Shown in pieces: positions 9,791 to 19,180 of a DNA stretch of 64,000 nucleotides. The stretch is from Candidatus Thiovulum stygium (GTDB taxonomy: Bacteria; Campylobacterota; Campylobacteria; Campylobacterales; Thiovulaceae). The stretch lies in assembly GCA_021582295.1 (NCBI GenBank), contig CP091137.1:84970-148969 (forward strand). Direction: 5' to 3'. The position numbers and the translations under genes are program-made. Within the stretch, counting starts at the first letter, position 1. Each line of letters begins with the position of its first letter. The notes beneath the pieces were generated by a model. The model worked only from the letters and a program-made list of their open reading frames with translations, had not been told where the DNA came from and made no database searches.

Positions 9791-11044
9791 TTAAAACTCG
9801 TGAGCCGGATGAGCCCCAATTGCAAAATTATAAGAAAAAATAACTTCACTAAAATTTTCTGGTTGCGATGTTGAAGCTAAATTTTTTGATCTATTTGAGT
9901 TATATTGAACTTTAAATGACGAAAATTCAGATGTCGAATATTGAGCAACCGCTGACAAAATATTCTGATTTTCTCGAACTGTTTTTTCAACTCCTCCAAT
10001 TTTTTTACTGTTTTCATCTAAAATTGAGTATCTAATTCCGAAGCCAAAATTAGAATTCATCTTATAAAAAAGTTGTGAATAAAAACCACCTTGATTGAAT
10101 TCAGCACTTTTGGTTGTGAAATTTCCGTCTGAAGCTTGAGTTTTATTTAATGCCAATAATAGATTTCCATCTTGAGATCTTTTAATTAATTCGTTTTGCC
10201 AAATAATTTGCGAATAACTCGAAAGATCATATTTCATCGTTAAATCAAAACCGATTATTTTTGCTATTCCATCAAATGCATGGGGCTTTTCATCTTCCAA
10301 ATGGTTCAATCTCGAAATACCTTCTGAATAAGAGATTCCACCAAGTAAAATTGCTTCTCCGAATTCAATTGATGTTTTAGCAGAAATCATAAAAGCTGGT
10401 TTATCCTTTTTTTCAGCTAAAATATTAGCACCATAAACTAATTCATCTTTAACAAATGTTTGCTCATTTGCACCTTCGAGAATTTCAAAAGATAAAAGTG
10501 AATAAAAAGCTGTTGGCAAAACATATGAGAGCGACACACCTTTTTCTAATAAATTATGATCTCCAAATATTGTCGAATAAATTATTGGAGCATCTGCAAA
10601 TTGCCATTCGTGTGAATGTTGCGAATTTAAGCGACCAAAACTGCTATAAAATTTACCTAATTTAAGTTGTAAGCCTGTTGGAAATCTCAATGATTGAACA
10701 TAGACCTCTTCGATTTCAAAACTATTTTCAGAAAGATGAAAAATAGAGTTTAAACTCCAATATGGATCAACATCTGACGAAATGCCAAATTCTGCATAAT
10801 TTAAGTTAAAACCGCGATGTCTGATTGCATGTTCATGATTGTGTTTAGTATCATCTTCAGCTGAATGAGCATGTTCAATTCCATCTAAATATAGACTTGA
10901 GAATTTAGTGTCATTAATAGACCTAATTGTATAACCAGCATCAAAAATAAATGATGTTTCAATAAGCGATTTTTCGCTATGTTCATGTTTTTCTGCAAAC
11001 ATTGGAGATATTACCAAAATTGCAACTAATGAATATTTTTTCAA
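9791..11044 (-). CDS. His-rich outer-membrane beta-barrel (zinc-associated porin)
   Basis: 417 residues with a signal peptide ending near residue 17 (ISPMFA). The protein alternates polar and hydrophobic residues as in beta strands and ends in a terminal Phe (AHPAHEF), both signs of an outer-membrane barrel. Histidines are clustered at the mature N-terminus (EKHEHSEK) and near residues 58-77 (HAHSAEDDTKHNHEHAIRH). It precedes znuA and znuB in the same direction, so it probably lets zinc cross the outer membrane. The role is inferred from context and the His clusters. A perfect palindrome 48 bases upstream (11092-11113) may be its operator. Confidence 0.7.
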   Translation of the reverse strand: MKKYSLVAILVISPMFAEKHEHSEKSLIETSFIFDAGYTIRSINDTKFSSLYLDGIEHAHSAEDDTKHNHEHAIRHRGFNLNYAEFGISSDVDPYWSLNSIFHLSENSFEIEEVYVQSLRFPTGLQLKLGKFYSSFGRLNSQHSHEWQFADAPIIYSTIFGDHNLLEKGVSLSYVLPTAFYSLLSFEILEGANEQTFVKDELVYGANILAEKKDKPAFMISAKTSIEFGEAILLGGISYSEGISRLNHLEDEKPHAFDGIAKIIGFDLTMKYDLSSYSQIIWQNELIKRSQDGNLLLALNKTQASDGNFTTKSAEFNQGGFYSQLFYKMNSNFGFGIRYSILDENSKKIGGVEKTVRENQNILSAVAQYSTSEFSSFKVQYNSNRSKNLASTSQPENFSEVIFSYNFAIGAHPAHEF

Positions 11045-11091
11045 AATATATAACCTTTTTTCTATAAATATATATTAAATTATCGTTAAAA

Positions 11092-11113
11092 CAGTTAAAT
11101 TCGAATTTAACTG
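11092..11113. promoter_or_regulatory. 22-bp perfect palindrome upstream of the zinc locus
   Basis: CAGTTAAATTC followed by its exact complement GAATTTAACTG, without a loop. It lies 48 bases before the porin start and 33 bases after the stop of the small His-rich gene. A loopless palindrome in this position suits a dimeric repressor (Fur/Zur family) better than a terminator, but either is possible. Confidence 0.5.
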
Positions 11114-11145
11114 ACTAAATTTTTGTGTTTAAACAAAATATGAAT

Positions 11146-11460
11146 TTAAAAAGTTATATTTTTTGGTGGAGCAGTTGCAAAATATCCTAGTTGTTGAAAT
11201 TGTGAAGATATAAAATATCTAAATTTAATAATTTGATATTCAAAATTATTTATAAAATTTAAGATAAAAAGTTTTGGTAAATCTGGCTGTGAATGTTTTG
11301 AATAAAAAATAATATAACACTCTTTATTAATTTCATTATCTTGATCAAATAAATTATTATTTTCGTGATGATCATGAATTAAAGAGTGATAAGAAACTTC
11401 TAAATTAGCTAAACTAAAAAATAAAATTAGAAGTAATGATATATTTTTTTTATTAAACAT
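11146..11460 (-). CDS. Small secreted His-rich protein of the zinc locus
   Basis: 104 residues. The N-terminal hydrophobic segment (LLLILFFSLANLE) is a signal peptide or anchor. HSLIHDHHENN near residue 26 could bind metal, and one Cys follows (KECYII). The tail reads YFATAPPKNITF. Small proteins of this look (SLxHDHH...APP) are found beside metal-transport genes; I do not recognise a named family. It is first in the leftward zinc locus. A metal-related periplasmic role is inferred. Confidence 0.55.
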   Translation of the reverse strand: MFNKKNISLLLILFFSLANLEVSYHSLIHDHHENNNLFDQDNEINKECYIIFYSKHSQPDLPKLFILNFINNFEYQIIKFRYFISSQFQQLGYFATAPPKNITF

Positions 11461-11489
11461 CTTGCCTATATATAAATTAGATTTTGGAA

Positions 11490-11621
11490 CTACTTAATTG
11501 TTCCGAAATTTGAAGAGAGATTATTAAAATAGCGGGTTAATTCTAATTCATCAAAAGGGATTCTTAAGCCTCCTGCACCTGCAAATAGATCTATAAATTT
11601 TAATTTTTTCAAAAATTGAGT
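11490..11621 (-). pseudogene. Remnant of a C5-cytosine methyltransferase
   Basis: A short open stretch with no ATG reads LKFIDLFAGAGGLRIPF, the unmistakable motif I of Dcm-type cytosine methyltransferases, then DELELTRYFNNLSSNF and a stop. The remaining about 300 residues are absent. It suggests that another restriction-modification gene once stood here, next to the present R-M cassette. Confidence 0.6.
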
Positions 11622-11624
11622 CTA

Positions 11625-11679
11625 TTTTTCTTGAGCTGATGAGGTCATTTTTAATTTTCGTAATGTTTTAAAGATAATT
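11625..11679. repeat. 55-bp direct repeat, left end of the R-M cassette
   Basis: Identical to 15261-15315. It contains GATGAGGT (11638-11645) and supplies the last codons of the methyltransferase at 11668. The other copy holds the 3' end of the WYL gene. Confidence 0.9.
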
Positions 11680-12467
11680 GATAGTATCAAATAGATTTTG
11701 TTCAATTGGTTTAGATAATCTATCATTAATAACTTTGATATATTTATTTTCTTTTTCTATTCCAATAAAATTTCTATTAAGATTTTTAGCAATTTTGCAA
11801 GTTGTTCCGCTACCGCAAAAAGGGTCTAAAACTAAATCATTTTTATTAGAAAAACCAGAAATTATCCATTCAAGCATTTTTTCAGGTTTTTGAGTTGGGT
11901 GAATAGCTTTTCCATTTTCATCATGAATTCGTTCTTTTCCTTGAACAACAGGAAAAGTCCAAACATCTCTCATCTGTTTTGTCAAACCATCTTTACTTTT
12001 TTCAGGATTAAGTTCTTTTAGAATTTCATAATTAAAAATCCAACCTTTACCTTTTACAGCCCAAACTATAAATTCAGTTGAATGAGTTAAAACTCGTCGA
12101 GTAACATTTGGCATTGGATTAGTTTTTTGCCAAGTTATTATATTTTTTATAACTAAACCATTAATCTTCAAACTAAGCATAACTTCAGCAATATTATGTT
12201 GAGAACAGGCTATAAAGATAGAACCATTTTGTTTTAAAGTTTTTTTGATAAATCAATCCATTTATTATTAAAATCTAAAAATTCATCTTCACTCATAATA
12301 TCCCACTCTTCATTAACTTTTGACCAATTGCCTCCAGTTTTACTGCCAACGGTTTTTAAATCATTGCCAGATAAATTATAAGGAGGATCGGCGAAAATAA
12401 GTTGAACAGATTCAGATTCAATTGTTTTGAGAATTTCTAAAGAGTCGCCGTGAAAAATTTTATGCAT
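11668..12467 (-). CDS. Beta-class DNA adenine/cytosine-N4 methyltransferase, frameshifted at A7
   Basis: This is the second methyltransferase of the R-M system. The N-terminal part has HGDSLEILK and the catalytic ADPPYNLS (motif IV) near residue 30. The C-terminal part has TQKPEKMLEW and the SAM-binding LDPFCGSGTT (motif I). Motif IV before motif I defines the beta class. The frame breaks at a T7 tract on the plus strand (12240-12246). Eight bases would join DLSKK to TLKQNGSIFIACSQHN and give about 266 codons. The start overlaps the endonuclease stop by 8 bases, so the genes are translationally coupled. The final codons lie inside the 55-bp repeat. The gene may be phase-variable, decayed or missequenced. 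Confidence 0.8.
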
Positions 12468-14219
12468 GAAAACTCTTTATAAATGTATTTAAAATAGTTG
12501 GAATTATTTTTATCCAATCGTCAGAATTATTAATATTCTGAATATTAATAATATTATCTAAAAGTTGTTTGAAGTCTTGATTAGTAAATTTACGATTATT
12601 CTGCTTTAAATATTTGATAAATTCTAATATTTCAATAACTTGAGAAATAGTCAAAGGAATAATTTTTTGTTTTTTGCCTTCATACTCGTATTTAACAGAA
12701 ATCCAAAATGTATTAACTGTATCTCGATGTAAATTCGGAGCTATAAAAATACAATAATTATCTTTAAAATTAGATTTTATTTCAAAATCTCTAAAATGTC
12801 TCATAACTGGTTGCCCCTCATTATGCCATTGATCACGACCTGTGAGCATTGTTACTTCACAAATAGAGTTGAAATTTTGATAATAGCATTCTATATCTGG
12901 TTTATTTGCTGGAGCTGTAAATATAAACTCATTATCATCACCTACAAGAGAATTTGATTTAATTGCAATAGCATCATTTATAATATTTAGAGCTAAAGTA
13001 ATGAACTTTTCAAGTGCAATACTTGGTTTTAAATCAAGTTTCTTAATTTTTTTAAATTTTGAATTACCTCATCTATCTTATAAATATCTTGATATTTTTG
13101 TTTTAATAGTTGATCTTGCAACTCTTTTCGATAAGCTTTAAGCGAATCAATATCGTTTATTAATATTTTATGAGATATATATAATTCCGATTCTAATTTT
13201 CGAATTTCAGAATTGATATGTTTGAAAATTTTTTGCTGTTCAGATTCTATTTGCCAAGGTAAAACAGGTAAGTTTATATCAGATATAAAATTTATATATT
13301 CATCTTCTGAAAAATTATTCGCTTCTCCATTATCAGTTTCCAAAAGTTTGTTAATTTCTACAATTCTTCTAGGTTCTAAATCTATATAAAAACCACCTCC
13401 ACGAATATATATATATCTAGTTAGTCTAAAATATCTAATAGTATTATCTGCATAATCTTTCAGATTTTCATCAGTTGCATTTACATACTCTTTTAAATAT
13501 GTTTTTTGTGTATTTTCTATAAAAGCTAATTGTAATTTATAATCTTTGATTGACTCATATTTCTGTCTAAAATCTATAATACTCAATGCTGTTGTATAGA
13601 TTTTTTTAAAATTAATTAACGATTGACCAAAAATTTCAAATTCTAGTTTCGAAATACCTTTTACTTTTAAATTTTGTTTTTCACAGAGTTTATTAACCTC
13701 ATTGATGAGATGCAAAATAGCAATAAATGGCTTTATATTATAAAAATTTTTATCTTTAAATTCTATATCAACAGGATTAGGATATTGCCATTTTAAAAAA
13801 CTTTTGAAAAATAGTTCTCCTAAATCATAATTATTACTCAAAAGATATTTACCAAGAGAAGATATAAATACCCTATTGTTTTTAAGAAAGACAATGCCCA
13901 TTTTTTGAAGCGGTTTAAATGATGTTCGACCTCTCATAGCAGGATCTTCATAGTTTTTAGAATCGAATATCGCTCGAGCCTCTTCAAAAGTTAATTCGTG
14001 ACTTATATTACTTAGAATTTCTTTATGCTCTTCAGACAAAGAGCTTTCAAATTGTGAATTTTCATATCCATAAAATCTAAGCTTAATTAGATTTATTTGA
14101 AAATTAATTTGGTTCGTTTTATCCCAAATTTGACCATCAAAATCTTTTAAAGCAATTAAAAAATTTCGAAGTCGTTCAGGATTTCTAAGAGTTGTTGAAA
14201 TTGACCAAATTTTTTTCAT
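12460..14219 (-). CDS. AlwI-family type II restriction endonuclease, frameshifted at A7
   Basis: The N-terminus WSISTTLRNPERLRNFLIAL is the hallmark of the AlwI family (type IIS nucleases cutting beside an asymmetric site; AlwI itself recognises GGATC). The first frame (396 codons) stops at 13029. In the other frame the protein continues: KKLDLKPSIALEKFI, then EFIFTAPANKPDIECYY, then FIAPNLHRDTVNTFW, ending at 12460, about 586 codons in all. The break is a T7 tract on the plus strand at 13047-13053; one more base restores it. The catalytic residues probably lie after the break, in the APANKPDIEC and EVTMLTGRDQW region. The start overlaps the preceding methyltransferase by 4 bases (ATGA). Confidence 0.8.
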
Positions 14220-15232
14220 TGTTCTACCTCCACAAAAAATATTCTCTCTTTATTATTTTCTCGTTTTATTTTACCTGTATTAAACTCTTTGAAATCTGTT
14301 TCAAATATATTAACTTTTCCACGACTGTTTAAAATTCTAAATATATTTTCATCACTTATTCTAGCATTACTTCTATCATTACCTTGATTCGCCATATTAT
14401 TATATGAGAGTAAAATATATCTAGCTTTAGCATTTTTGATTAAATCTTCAAAAACTTTAGTCGCAGAAGTTTTATTATAATTGCTTTTAATATTAGCTCT
14501 ATCGAACTTTTTAGCATCTCCAAATAATTTTGGTTTTTGCCACAAAGCTAAATTTTCCAAAAGATGATAAGCATCTGAATATTGACGAGAATTATAAGGT
14601 GGATCTAAATATAATATATCACAATCTATATTTTTTATTAAATCATTTGCATTCATATTAAAAATTTCATTATTTATATTATTTTTTTGAGAAAAACTTA
14701 ACATATCTAAAAATAGTTTTTCAGCTTTTATCTCTTTTTTAATATATGCATCATAATGTCCAACAGTATTTGCGATTTTGTCTATTGCATAAATTAAGGA
14801 GGTAATTAGAATCGATTTTTCTTTAAAATTTATATATTGATTAATAAATAAAGATTCAATTTTCTCACGAATCGCACCTATTTTTAAAGCGATTTGTCTT
14901 GAAAAATATCTATCTCCAAAATGTTCAGCAAAATAGTTGCTTTCTTCAATTATATTAATATTATTAAGATCATTTAAAATAATGTCTATTTTAATAATAT
15001 CAAAAGAATCATTACTTAAAAAAGCATAATGAGAAATATAATTGTGGTATAACAAATCATTAATAATTATTTTATTATCGGAATGATTAAAATAATTTGC
15101 TACTGCTCCAGTTCCAGCAAAAATATCACAAAAGCTATTAAATTCTTTAATATTACTATTTATAATTTTATATATAAAATCTAATAATCTTTGCTTATTT
15201 CCTAAATATCGTCTTTGATTAATTTTAACCAT
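14216..15232 (-). CDS. D12-class DNA adenine-N6 methyltransferase
   Basis: 338 residues, intact. Order of motifs: RYLGNKQRLLDFI (motif X) at the start, CDIFAGTGAVANYF (SAM-binding motif I) near residue 37, then LYLDPPYNSRQYSDAYHLLE (catalytic motif IV) near 207, typical of the Dam/D12 class. It protects one strand of the recognition site of the nuclease encoded next (4-base overlap). Nucleases of the AlwI family recognise asymmetric sites and so need two methylation activities. The second is the beta-class enzyme at the other end of the operon. Confidence 0.88.
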   Translation of the reverse strand: MVKINQRRYLGNKQRLLDFIYKIINSNIKEFNSFCDIFAGTGAVANYFNHSDNKIIINDLLYHNYISHYAFLSNDSFDIIKIDIILNDLNNINIIEESNYFAEHFGDRYFSRQIALKIGAIREKIESLFINQYINFKEKSILITSLIYAIDKIANTVGHYDAYIKKEIKAEKLFLDMLSFSQKNNINNEIFNMNANDLIKNIDCDILYLDPPYNSRQYSDAYHLLENLALWQKPKLFGDAKKFDRANIKSNYNKTSATKVFEDLIKNAKARYILLSYNNMANQGNDRSNARISDENIFRILNSRGKVNIFETDFKEFNTGKIKRENNKERIFFVEVEQ

Positions 15233-15260
15233 TGATTTTTATTTTTTCAATTTTTATTCT

Positions 15261-15315
15261 TTTTTCTTGAGCTGATGAGGTCATTTTTAATTTTCGTAAT
15301 GTTTTAAAGATAATT
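15261..15315. repeat. 55-bp direct repeat, right end of the R-M cassette
   Basis: Identical to 11625-11679. It contains GATGAGGT (15274-15281) and the last ten codons of the WYL regulator. Confidence 0.9.
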
Positions 15316-16381
15316 CAAGATCATTTTTCAGTGCTTTTTGAAGTTCATCATCTGGAGATTCAATTATTTTTAAATCTGGTAACCATTTTTTAATAAATGG
15401 CAAAACTTCTAAAGTTTGAGTATATTCCACAGTAAAAATTATAGTTCCATCGCTATTTTCTCTTTTAAACTTTTGTGAAGATAAAAATAATTTTCGTCCC
15501 TCATTAAAATATATTGATACTCTTTTAGAAGCTTCTATAACTGCAGTTCTTGATTCTTCTCCATAAAGAGTCATTGAATTTTGAATCTTATTTATTACAA
15601 AATCTTTAAACTCTTTTATGCTATCTCTTTGAAAAGTTTTCTTAGAAACTTCTAAATTTAAAATAAAATTTATTCTAAAAAATCTCATTTTTATTTTATC
15701 AACCACTCCAAGCATATACCAATTATTATCAGTAAATAGTATTTTTAAAGGCTTGAATTCATTTATATTTTCATGTTTTGCATAATTATAGGAAAATGAA
15801 ATATAAAATCTGCTTCTAATAGCTTCAGCTATATCTATATGTATTTGTTTTTTTGAAGTATCAATTTTTTCAAATTCAGAATTCAAAAACATATAAACAT
15901 CTTCATCTCGATTTGCAATTTCTTGAATAGTTTCAATAACTTCTACATCTAAGTTCTTTGCAAGTTCTGAAATTACAATTATTTGCTCATTTATTTTTTT
16001 AAATTTATTCAATGCATATGGTATAGAATTCATTTTATAACTTTTAGAACTTTTATCATATTCAAAAACCTGATAATCATCAATATTGAATACATTCATG
16101 ATTTGATCCATATCTCGTTTTATACTTCGTTTTTTACTTTCAATATCAATATTTTTATTCATTGCGAGTAATTCTACAACCTCATCAAGATTTTGTTCAT
16201 CTAAACTGATATTTTTATCTTCGATAAGTGCTTTAAGCAACAGAAGAGGTTTTTCACAACCTGTTAATTTTTTTCTTGATCTTTTGCCAATAATTTTTCC
16301 TTTTAATTTAAATTTATAAGTTTGTCTTAAAATCTTAACATGATTTGTAAATATTTTTAATATTGGAATGGATTTAACCAT
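15287..16381 (-). CDS. WYL-domain transcriptional regulator
   Basis: 364 residues. The N-terminal about 130 residues contain an HTH-like region (LLLLKALIEDKNISLDE then KRSIKRDMDQIMN, resembling the DeoR-like wing of WYL proteins). Residues 190-270 form a WYL domain: AIRSRFYISFSYNY, FKPLKILFTDNNWYMLGV and FFRINFI. A WCX-type C-terminal region follows. WYL proteins sense ligands or nucleic acids and often regulate defence genes. This one is directly upstream of the R-M operon but was probably there first, since its 3' end is the duplicated target. Ligand and target are unknown. Confidence 0.75.
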   Translation of the reverse strand: MVKSIPILKIFTNHVKILRQTYKFKLKGKIIGKRSRKKLTGCEKPLLLLKALIEDKNISLDEQNLDEVVELLAMNKNIDIESKKRSIKRDMDQIMNVFNIDDYQVFEYDKSSKSYKMNSIPYALNKFKKINEQIIVISELAKNLDVEVIETIQEIANRDEDVYMFLNSEFEKIDTSKKQIHIDIAEAIRSRFYISFSYNYAKHENINEFKPLKILFTDNNWYMLGVVDKIKMRFFRINFILNLEVSKKTFQRDSIKEFKDFVINKIQNSMTLYGEESRTAVIEASKRVSIYFNEGRKLFLSSQKFKRENSDGTIIFTVEYTQTLEVLPFIKKWLPDLKIIESPDDELQKALKNDLELSLKHYEN

Positions 16382-16406
16382 TCCATAAAACTATAATTAA
16401 ATTTAT

Positions 16407-19007
16407 TTAATAATTTTTATTTGAATAATTTTCGATATATCTAAATATCATTGCAGAAATATATGGAACACTTTGAACGACTAAAGTCGCAGAAAAGAAA
16501 TAAACTTCTAAAATATGATTTTTATTTGTAGCAATTAGAGCAGTTGCACTTAAAATTAAAAGTGTGCCTAATATTATTTCATATTTTATAGGACTATTTT
16601 TACTTCTATTTTGAATATTTCCACCTTTTTCAGTTCGTTTAAAAGGCAATTTATCTTTTATAAAACCATCAAAAACTGCTTTAAAAATAATTAACTGCAA
16701 ACTCATCGAAGCAATTGTGCTTAAAAAAGTATCTGATAATTTCATTTCAACTCGAGTTCTATATAAAACGAATGCATGTAAAATATTTATGGCAAAAGCG
16801 GTCAAAATTGGTATCGTTAGAGGAATTGTTGGAATTGTTACACCTACAAATAGAATTATAGGAACCCATAAAATATTCATAAAGGCCATTAATGGTCCAA
16901 AAGCATCAGAAAGCCAAAAAAACCAACCAGCAATAAAATGATGTTTTTGATTAGATGTCAAAGTTTTTGATGATGGTCTAAAATGAGTCCAATGTTTTTT
17001 TAATATCTGAATTGCACCATAAGCCCAACGATGTCGTTGATTTTTAAATGCTTCCATTGTGTCAGGCAATAAACCGTGACCATATCTTCGATTTGTGTAA
17101 TGTCCTAAATATCCAGCTTCAAATAGTCTTAAACCGAGTTCGCTATCTTCAACAATTGTGTCAGTTCCCCAACCACCAACTTCTTGCATAGCACTTAAAC
17201 GAATTAATAACATCGTTCCATGAACAACGATAGCATTTTCTTCATTTCGTTCAACCATTCCGATATCGAAAAATCCAGCATATTCGGCATCCATAGCTCT
17301 TTTAAATATTGATTCATTGCCATCTCTATGATCTTGTGGAGCTTGAACAATTGCAACTTTTGGATCATCAAAAAGTGGAATTAAATCGATTAACCAATTT
17401 TCACTAATTACATAATCTGCATCTAAAATTGCTATTATTTCAGTATCAGGATCTGAATATTTTAATGCTTCATTTAATGCCCCAGCTTTAAAACCATCAC
17501 AAGATATATTATAAAATTTGAATTTATCTGTTCCAAGTTCTTTACAATATTGTTCAATAGGTTGCCAATAATATGGATCAGGAGTATTATTAATAATTAC
17601 AATAACTTCATAATTTGTATAATGTAATCTTGAAAGTGATAATAGAGTCTCTTTTAGAACATGTGGCTGTTCTTCATAAGCTGGTATATGAATCGAAACA
17701 AAAGGAACTTTATCTGATTTTAAATTTAATGGAACAAGTCTTTCAGGTGGAAAACCAATTGTGCATTTAAATAGTTCATTAACTTTTGCTAAAGTTATAA
17801 TAACTAGTGGAAGCATAAAAAATGAACCAACACCCCACATAATCCACATTCCGAAATTTAAATAATTTAAAAGTGGATATGAAATTGCCATTACAATACC
17901 AAAAGCCATACCTTGAGAAGCAACATGATAAGTCATTGCATGAGCAAAATTTACTCGTTGTCCTCGCAAACCAAAAATAGCTAATAATAGACCTATAAAT
18001 ATAGTTATTAACATTTGATATTCCCAAAAAGGATTTACATCAAGTTCTCCAGAAAGTGGAAATTTTATCGTTCGATCCGCTTTAAAAATTCCCCAATATG
18101 GTCCAGCACTTCCCTCGTCGAGACCTTTCCAAGGTTGATCAAAAGCTTCAATGATATTATAATTCCAACTATTATCTTTTGCAATATCTATAAAATCAAC
18201 TATTAATCTTGCCTGATTTTCAACACTTGGCATAGCCGATTTATTATTATAACCGCCACTTGGCCAACCAAATTCACCGATGAATAGTCGTTTAGCTGGA
18301 AACTCTTCAGAAAGTTCAGAATATCGTTCTTTAACGAAATTAACAGTCTGTTCAGCTGATGAAAATTCCCAATATGGCAGAACATGAATAGTTAAAAAAT
18401 TGACACTTTTGACAAGTTCTTTTATTTTTTCTTTAGGATATTTATTATTATTTTTAGATAACCAAGCATCCCAAGTTTCAGCTGTTGAAACTAATTTATA
18501 AGTTCTTTTTTTAACTTCTTTTATATATTCTATAAGTTCATCTATTGTTAGATCTTCTCGTAAAATGGTCTCATTGCCTACTATTACAGTTGAAATTTCT
18601 CGAGGATAATTTTTTACAATTTTCAGACCCTCTTCAATTTCTTGACGATTTGCCTCTTTATCTCGACCAATCCAAAAACCTAAATCAACTTTAAAAGAAA
18701 ACTCTTTTGCAATTGGTAAAACTTGTTTAGCATCTTCAATAGAATATAAACGGATTTTTTTAGTATATTGAGAAAGTATCGTTAAATCATTACGAATCTC
18801 ATTTTTAGATAGAAGATCTTTACGATTAAATCCTTTTTTTGGAGAATATGAAAGCGATTCAATTCTGCTATGAGCAGATGATAAAATTACTGTATGTTCT
18901 ACTGCTGACCAAATTAAAAATTGTGCTATAACAATAATTATAAAAGGTAGCAAAATATGTTTATTAAACGATATTCGTTTTATATCTTCAGATAAATATT
19001 TATTCAA
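16407..19007 (-). CDS. Membrane GH17-GT2 fusion, glucan synthase-like
   Basis: 866 residues. After one N-terminal helix (18-36), a periplasmic glycoside hydrolase family 17-like domain spans about residues 50-320, with the acid/base motif VGNE and the nucleophile motif GEFGWPSGG. Then come transmembrane helices (330-410) and a processive GT2 domain: VSIHIPAYEEQPHV, ILDADYV (DxD), a VEDSELGLRLFEAGY segment with the catalytic Asp, and NQRHRWAYG (Q..RW). More helices follow at the C-terminus. Similar fusions (NdvB/beta-1,3-glucosyltransferase type) make and trim beta-glucans for the cell surface. The polymer here is not known. The gene stands alone, 26 bases from the WYL gene in the same direction. 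Confidence 0.8.
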   Translation of the reverse strand: MNKYLSEDIKRISFNKHILLPFIIIVIAQFLIWSAVEHTVILSSAHSRIESLSYSPKKGFNRKDLLSKNEIRNDLTILSQYTKKIRLYSIEDAKQVLPIAKEFSFKVDLGFWIGRDKEANRQEIEEGLKIVKNYPREISTVIVGNETILREDLTIDELIEYIKEVKKRTYKLVSTAETWDAWLSKNNNKYPKEKIKELVKSVNFLTIHVLPYWEFSSAEQTVNFVKERYSELSEEFPAKRLFIGEFGWPSGGYNNKSAMPSVENQARLIVDFIDIAKDNSWNYNIIEAFDQPWKGLDEGSAGPYWGIFKADRTIKFPLSGELDVNPFWEYQMLITIFIGLLLAIFGLRGQRVNFAHAMTYHVASQGMAFGIVMAISYPLLNYLNFGMWIMWGVGSFFMLPLVIITLAKVNELFKCTIGFPPERLVPLNLKSDKVPFVSIHIPAYEEQPHVLKETLLSLSRLHYTNYEVIVIINNTPDPYYWQPIEQYCKELGTDKFKFYNISCDGFKAGALNEALKYSDPDTEIIAILDADYVISENWLIDLIPLFDDPKVAIVQAPQDHRDGNESIFKRAMDAEYAGFFDIGMVERNEENAIVVHGTMLLIRLSAMQEVGGWGTDTIVEDSELGLRLFEAGYLGHYTNRRYGHGLLPDTMEAFKNQRHRWAYGAIQILKKHWTHFRPSSKTLTSNQKHHFIAGWFFWLSDAFGPLMAFMNILWVPIILFVGVTIPTIPLTIPILTAFAINILHAFVLYRTRVEMKLSDTFLSTIASMSLQLIIFKAVFDGFIKDKLPFKRTEKGGNIQNRSKNSPIKYEIILGTLLILSATALIATNKNHILEVYFFSATLVVQSVPYISAMIFRYIENYSNKNY

Positions 19008-19180
19008 TTTTTATTACATTACCTTAAAATAAAGTGGTTTTAACTCTCTATTTTATCGAAAAATAGTTTTCAAAATTTAATTATCAAATAGATAAGTTTG
19101 TAATTCTTTTTCTGCTAAAATTCATTAAAGGCTTTTTAAAAAATCTTTTAAATTTTAAAAATATATAAAAAATGGGCAAT

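Noticed and set aside
11625..15315. Insertion sequence or integron carrying the R-M genes
   Set aside because: No transposase, no terminal inverted repeats and no attC-like sites; the 55-bp repeats are direct and derive from the neighbouring gene's end.
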